Assembly: GCA_964394845.1 (NCBI GenBank)
Contig: CAYMZB010000039.1
Span: forward strand, 1-36,220
From: CAYMZB01 sp964394845
Lineage (GTDB): Bacteria > Patescibacteriota > Microgenomatia > Daviesbacterales > UBA10151
Direction of reading: 5' to 3'
Length of the DNA stretch: 36,220 nucleotides
The notes beneath the pieces are model-generated. The model worked only from the letters and a program-made list of their open reading frames with translations, had not been told where the DNA came from and did no database searches. A program made the translations under genes and the position numbers. The stretch's first letter is position 1. Every line of letters starts with the position of its first letter. This document shows positions 1-6,526 of this stretch, in pieces.

Positions 1-77
1 GTTTCAATTTTCAAACATTAATCATTGATTCATTGAAAATTCAATGTAAATTGCAAATTGTAAATTGAAAATTAAAT
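1..77. repeat. AT-rich intergenic repeat tract
   Basis: This stretch is built from short variants of CAATTT / AAATTG / TTTTCAA in both orientations. Similar tracts recur at about 1817-1843, 11753-11820 and 22426-22456. No gene is visible here. It follows the stop codon of the b-like gene on the minus strand. Confidence 0.6.
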
Positions 78-764
78 TCATACAATGAATTTCTCTGCTT
101 TAGCTTTTTCCAATGCCTCATAAACAAGGTCCAGCTGGTCATTCAAAGACAATTTTTTTACTAATACTGTATTGAGGGTTTGCTCGATTATGGCAATAAT
201 ATTTTCATCAATTAATTTAAGCCGGGTACTTTTATAAGTATCAATTAATTGTCTGGCGCTTTTAAGTTCTAACTCAATGGAAGAAGTAGTTTTTTGCTCT
301 GTTTCTATTAAAAAATCAGCCAGCCTGGCTTCAACTCTTTCGAAAAGTTGGTTGATCCTTTGTTGTCCGGCTTGTTTGCCGGCTTCTTCAAACTCTGCGC
401 TTCTTTTTTGTAGATCTTGCATAAAGCCCAGGAGTTGGCTTTGGCCGGCTCTGATTGCTTGTTGAGACTCATTTAGATGTTGCGAAAGTTTTTGTGAATA
501 TTCCTCTTCCAGCTTACTCCTCTCAATCTTTTCGCCGGCAGTAATCTTTATCCCTGCCAGCTCTGCTTCTCCCAGGATCGCCTGGGATTTTTTAATAGAT
601 TGATTGAGGGTTTCCCAGCCTTTAGTCTTTATTTCTTGCAAGAATTTATCATTTTCTGATTCGAGTTTTCTTCTATGATTATATTCGCGGAGGTACAAAA
701 CTACAGCAGCCAGCGCTAAAGTAGCCAACACGGAAATAACAGGGTTTAGGAGCAGTTCAGACAT
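78..764 (-). CDS. ATP synthase F0 subunit b-like membrane-anchored coiled-coil protein
   Basis: This 228-residue protein has one N-terminal membrane segment (about residues 6-25), then a long charged, Gln/Glu/Lys-rich stretch of predicted coiled coil (about 30-180). The C-terminus reads like the delta-contacting end of F0 b subunits (EQTLNTVLVKKLSLNDQ followed by LVYEALEKAK). Usual b subunits have about 160 residues, so this one is longer. It lies downstream of a c-subunit-like gene on the same strand, which is the normal c-then-b order of atp operons. Delta, alpha, gamma, beta and epsilon genes would lie beyond the left edge of the window, if they exist. The b-like identity is inferred from topology, the C-terminal pattern and gene order; a generic stator or coiled-coil protein is the alternative. 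Confidence 0.6.
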   Translation of the reverse strand: MSELLLNPVISVLATLALAAVVLYLREYNHRRKLESENDKFLQEIKTKGWETLNQSIKKSQAILGEAELAGIKITAGEKIERSKLEEEYSQKLSQHLNESQQAIRAGQSQLLGFMQDLQKRSAEFEEAGKQAGQQRINQLFERVEARLADFLIETEQKTTSSIELELKSARQLIDTYKSTRLKLIDENIIAIIEQTLNTVLVKKLSLNDQLDLVYEALEKAKAEKFIV

Positions 765-819
765 AGTTAGATAATAACAAGTTAAAAGTCAAAGGTCAAA
801 AGGCAAAAGTATGGTAATC

Positions 820-880
820 CTTCGACTCGTCCGCCTTTGGCGAGACTTCGCTCAGGAAATATTGACTGAGCTTGTCGAAG
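820..880. repeat. GC-rich REP-like inverted repeat
   Basis: CTTCGAC at the left end pairs with GTCGAAG at the right end, and the inside carries TTCGCTCAG and CTGAGCTTG elements. The composition is much richer in G+C than the surrounding AT-rich DNA. It lies between the b-like and c-like genes and is probably a dispersed palindromic repeat. The upstream bases 779-808 carry AAAGTCAAAGG-type short repeats. Confidence 0.6.
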
Positions 881-887
881 TCATACC

Positions 888-1691
888 TTACAATTTGATT
901 ATCAAAATTGATGCTATTATCCCAATAATGCCGGTAGCAACTAACAGGGCAATGTTTATGATCATGGATAGTTGAATTGTTGATTTTGCCAGGGGATTCC
1001 GCCCCAGCGCTTCAACGCTTTTTGCAATTGATTTGGAAAAGGTTAAGAATCCGAAGGTAAAGCTGAGCAATACTATTAGTCCTGCAGCCACAAACCGGAC
1101 AACATTGCCAATTTGTTTAGGGTCGCTGATATTTTCCAAAAATGCAGTGGCTACAAAACTAAACAATCTTCCAGCAAATCTGGGGTTGGTCAGTTCTGTA
1201 TATTCAATTCTGATGGCAACAGGGATTGTGCCTGAAGCCACTTTACCTCTTAGTCCATCTACCTGGGCAGTGCCTTCTCCGGTAAAAGTTCCTAAAGAAA
1301 CCCCAAGGGTATAGCCTGATTCCAAAGCTTTCTGCCCTTTACCGGCAATTGAGGAAGAAGTTATATAATCGCCGTATTTGATAGGACCGTTAAGCGTTGT
1401 GACATTAACTTGCGCTATACCAGTTCTAATTACTGGTTTACCTTTGGTTTCTGTACGATAGACAAGCAGCGGTTGTTCGGCAATTATTCCGAACATTTTA
1501 TTGTCAAAACCAATATTTGGGCGCACCAGGCCTTTATCAGTTATTTTCAATATATCTCCTTCAACAGCTTCTGTGTCTGCTATTTCATAAACAGAAGCAG
1601 TTTCCAGGTTAGACTGCCGGGCATAGATAGTCGGTAGTAGGTAATTGGCAGTAAGCAGCAGGTACAATGAAAAGGACAGCAACTTAATCAT
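888..1691 (-). CDS. Secreted domain fused to an ATP synthase c-subunit-like hairpin
   Basis: The 267-residue protein starts with a signal peptide or membrane anchor (residues 1-24). A mostly beta-rich extracytoplasmic domain follows (about 30-165; motifs GDILKITDKG, GIIAEQP, GPIKYGDYITSS), similar in style to small G/D-rich repeats of tail-fibre or surface proteins. The C-terminal 70 residues form two membrane helices (about 197-222 and 242-265) joined by a polar loop with ALGRNP (residues 228-233), which is the hallmark loop of F0 subunit c. The proton-binding carboxylate normally in the middle of helix 2 is absent: the matching stretch reads IALLVATGII. It is therefore probably not a working proton-carrying c subunit. 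It precedes the b-like gene, as c precedes b in atp operons. Confidence 0.55.
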   Translation of the reverse strand: MIKLLSFSLYLLLTANYLLPTIYARQSNLETASVYEIADTEAVEGDILKITDKGLVRPNIGFDNKMFGIIAEQPLLVYRTETKGKPVIRTGIAQVNVTTLNGPIKYGDYITSSSIAGKGQKALESGYTLGVSLGTFTGEGTAQVDGLRGKVASGTIPVAIRIEYTELTNPRFAGRLFSFVATAFLENISDPKQIGNVVRFVAAGLIVLLSFTFGFLTFSKSIAKSVEALGRNPLAKSTIQLSMIINIALLVATGIIGIIASILIIKL

Positions 1692-2048
1692 TATCTTAAG
1701 AATACACCAGATTATATAAAAAGGTCAATGAAATTTTAGAAGGCAGTGAGTATTCTAATCAATATCTCATTAAATATCAAAGTATGTCAAGGTATTTCCC
1801 GCATAGGCACAAAAGTAATTTACAATTTACAATGTACAATTTAAAAACGATCAAAATATATATTTAATACATCAATGAAATCTGATTAGAATGGTTTTTG
1901 ATCTTGTGAAAAGGAATGTGGAAATAGTATTATGTAGTATGTAGTAAGCATCATGGCAAATCGCATTAAAACCATAATACATAATACTTTATACATAATG
2001 CTTGCTTAGGATTTAACAAAACTGCATGATTATGCTAAGATCGAATTT
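1692..2048. other. 357-bp intergenic region with AT-rich repeat and imperfect hairpin
   Basis: There is no ORF of note. Bases 1817-1843 are a CAATTTACAATTTACAATG-type repeat. Bases 1925-1951 (TATTATGTAGTATGTAGTAAGCAT) and 1973-2007 (CATAATAC, TAATACTTTATACATAATGCTTGCT) form a long imperfect inverted repeat just upstream of leuS. A -10-like TTATGCT lies at about 2032-2038, close to the leuS ATG. Divergent promoters for the c-like gene and leuS must lie in this region. Confidence 0.5.
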
Positions 2049-4370
2049 ATGAAGAAGTACATACCCTCTCAAATTGAGCCTAAATGGCAGGAAAAGTGGA
2101 AAGAAAATAAACTTCACTTAACTGATTTATCAAACACAAAGAATAAGTACTATATTTTAGTCGAACTTCCATATACCTCCGGCGATCTTCATATGGGTCA
2201 CTGGTTTACCTTTACCATGGGTGATATTTTAGCCAGGTTTAAAGTTAGAGTTGGTTTTAATGTGCTTTTTCCTAATGGTTTTGACGCTTTTGGATTGCCT
2301 GCAGAAAATGCTGCTATCAAGCAGAGAATTCACCCCAGGGATTGGACTTATGCCAATATGGAACGCATGAGAACTCAATTTGAAACCTTAGGCACGTCTA
2401 TTGACTGGACTAAAACTATGGTTGCCTGTGACCCAAAATATTATAAGTGGAATCAGTGGATCTTTTTAAAGATGCTAGAGAAAGGTTTAGCTTACAGGGG
2501 TAAACTTCTATCAAATTGGTGCCCAAAAGATGCTACTGTATTAGCTAATGAGAATGTGGAGAATGGAAAATGTTGGAGGTGTGGAACAGAAGTAATTCAA
2601 AAAGAAATAGAACAATGGTTTTTTAAGATCACTCAGTTTGCAGACAGGCTGCAATGGAGCGATCCGCCTCAAGTCGATTGGCCAAAATCTCTTCAGGCAG
2701 GACAAAATGGCTGGATTGGTAGATCTGAAGGTATGCTTTTAGATTTTGATGGGATAAAAGTTTTTACCACTAAGCCTGAAACTACTGATGGAGCCACATT
2801 TGTAGTTATCAGTCCTGAACATCCTCTTCTGGCAGATCTAACTTTAGATCAACAAAAAGAGCAAGTCAAAAAATATCTGGCAGTTGCCAAAAAGAAAAGC
2901 GAACTTGAGAGAAAAGAAAGCAAGGAAAAGACAGGAGTTTTTACAGGTAGTTTTGTAAAAAACCCAGTTACTGGTAAGGAAATTCCCGTTTGGATTGCAG
3001 ATTATGTTTTAATGGATTATGGAACAGGAGCGATTATGGCTGTACCATACGCAGATGATAGGGATAAGGCGTTTGCTGAAAAATTTAATCTACCAATTAT
3101 TGAAACCAGCTTCAAATCTATTCCAACAGGTGAGAGAAAAGTTAATTATCACTTGCATGACTGGTCAATATCAAGACAGCGTTACTGGGGTACGCCAATT
3201 CCCGTTATCTATTGTGATAAATGCGGTACAGTGCCGGTTCCGGAAAAAGACCTGCCGGTAGAATTACCCTACAAAGTGGATTATGCGCCAAAAGGCAAAC
3301 CGCCTCTGGCAACAGCAGAGGATTGGGTGAATACGGTCTGCCCCAATTGCGGGGGGCCTGCAAAAAGGGAAGTAGAAACCATGGATACATTTGTTGATTC
3401 TGCCTGGTACTTTTTCCGGTATTTGGATCCTGAAAACGATCAGGAAATTTTTGATAAAGAAGTGATCAAAAGTTGGATGCCGCTTGAGATCTATATTGGA
3501 GGGCCGGAGCATACTTTAGGGCATGCTTTGTATTCCAGGTTTTTTACTAAAGTTTTTAAAGATTTAGGTCTGATTAATTTTGACGAGTATGCCTTAAAAC
3601 GGATTCACCATGGCACTATCTTAGGCACTGACGGGTCCAGGATGAGTAAATCCCGGGGCAATGTGATAAACCCTGATCAGGAGGTCAAAAATTACGGCGC
3701 CGACGCGATTAGGCTTTATCTGATGTTTCTGGGGCCATTTGATATTGTAACTCCTTGGAACCCAAATGGAGTTAACGGCGCCTATCATTTCCTGCAAAGG
3801 GTTTGGGGGTTACAAGAGAAGGTAGAGTCAAGAGTCAAGAGTCAAGAGTCAAGTAAAGGAAAGTCTAGACTCTCGACTCTAGCGACTAGCGACTTAAGAA
3901 TGATGCATAAGACAATCAAGAAAGTAACAGAAGATATTGAAGTAATTAAATTTAATACAGCCATTGCTAGCCTGATGGAGTGGTTAAACCACTTATCCCG
4001 TAAGGAAAAAGTTTCTGAGGAGGAATACAAAACATTTTTATTACTTTTAGCTCCTTTTGCGCCTCATATAACAGAAGAATTATGGTTCTCCTTTGCCAAG
4101 GCTTCGGAGGATAAACAGAATTGGTCAATTCATAAGCACTCATGGCCGGAGTTTGATAATAAATATTTAGAAGAAGAACAAGTCAATGTAGTTGTCCAAG
4201 TAAACGGGAAAGTTCGTGGTTTGCTGGTGATACAAAAAGATATAATAGATAATAAAGAGGTAGTAGAAAAAATGGCAATGAAGAGTGCAAAAGTGCAAAA
4301 CTCCCTAGAGGGAAAATCTGTGAAAAGAGTTATCTACATACATGGAAAGATAATCAACCTCGTTGTCTAA
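2049..4370 (+). CDS. leuS: Leucyl-tRNA synthetase
   Basis: This class I synthetase charges tRNA-Leu in the cytoplasm. The HIGH-type motif is HMGH at residues 48-51 and the KMSKS-type motif is RMSKS at 531-535. A CP1 editing domain is present but compact, with TTKPET and YGTGAIMAVP motifs; the usual HDQRD is ADDRD here. Two Cys clusters (WCPKD..CWRCG and CDKCG..CPNCGG) suggest zinc-binding modules. At 773 residues it is shorter than most bacterial LeuRS (roughly 800-880). There are two odd inserts: residues about 592-616 are encoded by an imperfect tandem/palindromic repeat, and about 680-690 (FAKASEDK) look like a second repeat insert. The C-terminal domain (VQVNGKVRG) is typical. Confidence 0.97.
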   Translation: MKKYIPSQIEPKWQEKWKENKLHLTDLSNTKNKYYILVELPYTSGDLHMGHWFTFTMGDILARFKVRVGFNVLFPNGFDAFGLPAENAAIKQRIHPRDWTYANMERMRTQFETLGTSIDWTKTMVACDPKYYKWNQWIFLKMLEKGLAYRGKLLSNWCPKDATVLANENVENGKCWRCGTEVIQKEIEQWFFKITQFADRLQWSDPPQVDWPKSLQAGQNGWIGRSEGMLLDFDGIKVFTTKPETTDGATFVVISPEHPLLADLTLDQQKEQVKKYLAVAKKKSELERKESKEKTGVFTGSFVKNPVTGKEIPVWIADYVLMDYGTGAIMAVPYADDRDKAFAEKFNLPIIETSFKSIPTGERKVNYHLHDWSISRQRYWGTPIPVIYCDKCGTVPVPEKDLPVELPYKVDYAPKGKPPLATAEDWVNTVCPNCGGPAKREVETMDTFVDSAWYFFRYLDPENDQEIFDKEVIKSWMPLEIYIGGPEHTLGHALYSRFFTKVFKDLGLINFDEYALKRIHHGTILGTDGSRMSKSRGNVINPDQEVKNYGADAIRLYLMFLGPFDIVTPWNPNGVNGAYHFLQRVWGLQEKVESRVKSQESSKGKSRLSTLATSDLRMMHKTIKKVTEDIEVIKFNTAIASLMEWLNHLSRKEKVSEEEYKTFLLLLAPFAPHITEELWFSFAKASEDKQNWSIHKHSWPEFDNKYLEEEQVNVVVQVNGKVRGLLVIQKDIIDNKEVVEKMAMKSAKVQNSLEGKSVKRVIYIHGKIINLVV
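3822..3896 (+). repeat. Tandem/palindromic repeat inserted in frame in leuS
   Basis: Four near-copies of AGAGTCA (3824-3851) are followed, after a short spacer, by GACTCTCGACTCT and two copies of GCGACTA/T. The two halves are inverse complements, so the whole can form a hairpin. It is in frame and adds a Ser/Lys/Arg-rich loop to LeuRS between helices of the anticodon-binding region. Confidence 0.6.
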
Positions 4371-4375
4371 GAATA

Positions 4376-4402
4376 TTAGCACAATTATCTTTTGAGTGCT
4401 AA
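4376..4402 (+). promoter_or_regulatory. CIRCE-like operator (HrcA heat-shock repressor site)
   Basis: TTAGCACAA, nine bases, then GAGTGCTAA. The CIRCE consensus is TTAGCACTC-N9-GAGTGCTAA, so 16 of 18 arm positions match, the right arm is perfect and the spacer length is exact. A possible promoter overlaps it: TTGTCT (4363-4368), 17 bp, TATCTT (4386-4391), placing the operator over the spacer, -10 box and start site. It begins six bases after the leuS stop and faces the SprT/comEA/comEC/argS genes. Confidence 0.7.
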
Positions 4403-4483
4403 GGACAAAGATCAACAGTTTAGCTTGTTAGGACAAGATAGATTAAAAAGAGGTTAGAATCATGTAAGGCACTTGTAATAATG

Positions 4484-4492
4484 TGGTATAAT
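4484..4492 (+). promoter_or_regulatory. Extended -10 promoter (TGG-TATAAT) of the SprT-like gene
   Basis: A consensus TATAAT (4487-4492) with a TGG extension ends nine bases before the ATG at 4502. Transcription would start at about 4499-4500, giving a leaderless or nearly leaderless mRNA. This argues against the upstream in-frame ATG at 4481, which lies within the promoter. No clear -35 box is seen. Confidence 0.65.
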
Positions 4493-4501
4493 TTATTTAC
4501 A

Positions 4502-4933
4502 ATGCCCAACAATCTTCATCAATCTTCCATGCGTTCAGATTATTGGCTTCTTTCAAGACTTGACACAATTTGGTCTAAGCATTTTCCGGACGTAGATCAA
4601 ACTAATCCGATTAACATTAAATTTGGCAGGTGCTCAAAATATCGTCTTGGTTCAATTAAACTTAACCGTCGAACTAATCGGAGCCACATTACTATTACTG
4701 CAATGTTTAAAAATGAAAATATCCCATCTTCAGTTATTGATCACACCTTAGCCCACGAATTGGTTCACTATGCCCATGGCTTTTCTTCTAAAAGAGCTCG
4801 CCTTCATAAATATCCTCATGCAGGAGGCGTTGTGCAAAGAGAGATGGAGGAAAGAGGTATGGGTTATTTGAATAAAGCATATAAGTCCTGGGTTAAGCAG
4901 TACCGCAAACAACTCATGGCAAATGCCCGTTAA
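4502..4933 (+). CDS. SprT-like zinc metalloprotease
   Basis: The 143-residue protein carries the zinc-protease motif HELVH (residues 85-89, catalytic E86). A likely third ligand, H106, lies in the PHAGG stretch, as in the SprT/M48-like pattern HExxH...H. There is no signal peptide or membrane segment, so it should act in the cytoplasm; SprT/Spartan family members are linked to DNA-protein crosslink or protein quality control, but the role here is not known. The start at 4502 is chosen because the -10 box lies just upstream. It is the first gene after a CIRCE-like operator and overlaps comEA by 11 bases, so stress control is plausible. Confidence 0.75.
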   Translation: MPNNLHQSSMRSDYWLLSRLDTIWSKHFPDVDQTNPINIKFGRCSKYRLGSIKLNRRTNRSHITITAMFKNENIPSSVIDHTLAHELVHYAHGFSSKRARLHKYPHAGGVVQREMEERGMGYLNKAYKSWVKQYRKQLMANAR

Positions 4934-5522
4934 TATACTTGCAAATATTGATAAATATAAACTTCCTATAGCTTTATCTATTCTTGGCGCTGTTTTAATA
5001 ATAGGTGGAATTTTTGCCTCAGGTATAAATAAACAATCAAGCAGTTCTGCAAGCAAGCAGGATTTTCCTAAAGAAAGTTTAGTACAAGCTACTAAAATGA
5101 TTTCTATAGATGTGTCAGGTGCGGTTTTAACTCCCGGGGTATACCAGTTAAAAGATGGGTCTAGAATAGAGGATGCCATAAAAATTGCCAATGGGTTTTC
5201 GGAAAATGTTAATCAGGAGTTTGTATCTAAATATCTAAATATGGCACAAAAACTATCAGATGGCAGTAAGGTTTACGTTCCAGGTAAAGGAGAGGAACCA
5301 CCTAGTCAAATCAGTGCAGTTGCAGGGACTAAATCTCAGGGCAAAGTTAATATCAATACAGCTTCGGAAGCTGAAATAGAAGCTTTACCGGGAATCGGTC
5401 CTGTTACAGCTTCAAAGATTATTAGTGGAAGACCTTATCAGCAAATAGAAGATTTGTTTAATAAGAAAATAGTTGGTAAGGCCGTATTTGAAAAAATTAA
5501 AGATTCAGTTGGATTATATTAG
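4923..5522 (+). CDS. comEA: ComEA-like competence DNA receptor
   Basis: This 199-residue protein has an N-terminal membrane anchor (about residues 15-33), an SLBB-type domain (about 60-120, with VSGAVLTPGVYQL), a linker, and a C-terminal helix-hairpin-helix pair (about 140-199, VNINTASEAEIEALPGIGP). This is the normal ComEA domain order. ComEA binds incoming double-stranded DNA outside the membrane and hands it to ComEC. It overlaps the SprT-like gene and is followed five bases later by comEC, so the three are probably one operon. Confidence 0.93.
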   Translation: MPVNILANIDKYKLPIALSILGAVLIIGGIFASGINKQSSSSASKQDFPKESLVQATKMISIDVSGAVLTPGVYQLKDGSRIEDAIKIANGFSENVNQEFVSKYLNMAQKLSDGSKVYVPGKGEEPPSQISAVAGTKSQGKVNINTASEAEIEALPGIGPVTASKIISGRPYQQIEDLFNKKIVGKAVFEKIKDSVGLY

Positions 5523-5527
5523 AGGGT

Positions 5528-6526
5528 ATGAGAGAGTTTATACCCCGGGATAAACTACCTCTGATTTTAGGTATACTTCTTTATATTTTGATATACTTTC
5601 TTAGATCTCAGCAAGGTGGATGGGAGCCTAAGATAGATATGCTGGGAGCGCAGAGAAAAGCTCTAGATCAAAGAATTAGCCAAATATTACCCTCGCTGCA
5701 AGCAGAGCTGCTCTCCGGAATTTTACTGGGTCAAAATAAAGATCTTCCTGGTGAGTTTAAACTAGCTTTAAGGGATACTTCAACATTACATATTGTGGTA
5801 GCTTCAGGTCAAAACTTAAGTATGGTGGCAGGATTTTTTCTGGTCCTTTCTGGTTTGGTCAAACAAAGAGTTGCTATTTTCCTTAGCTTAATAGCAGTTG
5901 TTACCTATACATTGCTAACAGGCTTACAAGTACCAATTTTAAGAGCAGCTTTAATGTTTAGTTTGTCTTCTTTAGCACAATTATTCGGCAGGCAAAAAGA
6001 TGGTTTAAGAATATTAATCATGACTGCTTCTTTAATGCTCCTGGTTAATCCCTCTTGGGTTTCTGATTTATCATTTCAGCTTAGTTTTTTGGCAACCTTG
6101 GGAATAGTAGTTGCCGCACCTATTTTGCTTAAATACCTGAAGATTTTACCTCTTATTGGCCAAGATTTGTCTGTTACTTTAGGGGCACAACTTATGGTAA
6201 CACCTATAATTATCCAAGATTTTCATCAGTTGTCTTTAGTTAGTGTGGTAACAAACCTTTTAATAGGCTGGACAATACCTTTCATAATGATTCTAGGAAC
6301 AATCATGGTTATTTTAAGTTTCGTATCAACAGGACTTGCTTGGCTTTTGGGTATTATGACTTCAGTGTTGCTAACTTACTTTATTTATATAGTCCATTTT
6401 TTTGCTTCTTTGCCTTTTGCCTGGGAATACATAGGGGAGCAAGCATGGATAGTTTGGGCAGGATATTATATTTTACTTACAGGGATTATGTTATTATTAA
6501 ATAATGCTAAAACAAAAGATTCTTGA
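5528..6526 (+). CDS. comEC: Minimal ComEC/Rec2-type DNA channel protein
   Basis: The 332-residue protein is almost entirely the polytopic Competence domain: SGQNLSMVAG near residues 92-101 (usual form SGLH...), GLQVPILRAALMF near 138-150 and NPSWVSDLSFQLSFLAT. About eight to ten membrane helices can be seen. Full-length ComEC has about 700-800 residues, with an N-terminal DUF4131 domain and a C-terminal metallo-beta-lactamase nuclease domain. Both are missing or reduced here, so strand degradation would need another protein or not occur. ComEA upstream supports a role in DNA uptake. The end overlaps argS by 23 bases. Confidence 0.9.
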   Translation: MREFIPRDKLPLILGILLYILIYFLRSQQGGWEPKIDMLGAQRKALDQRISQILPSLQAELLSGILLGQNKDLPGEFKLALRDTSTLHIVVASGQNLSMVAGFFLVLSGLVKQRVAIFLSLIAVVTYTLLTGLQVPILRAALMFSLSSLAQLFGRQKDGLRILIMTASLMLLVNPSWVSDLSFQLSFLATLGIVVAAPILLKYLKILPLIGQDLSVTLGAQLMVTPIIIQDFHQLSLVSVVTNLLIGWTIPFIMILGTIMVILSFVSTGLAWLLGIMTSVLLTYFIYIVHFFASLPFAWEYIGEQAWIVWAGYYILLTGIMLLLNNAKTKDS

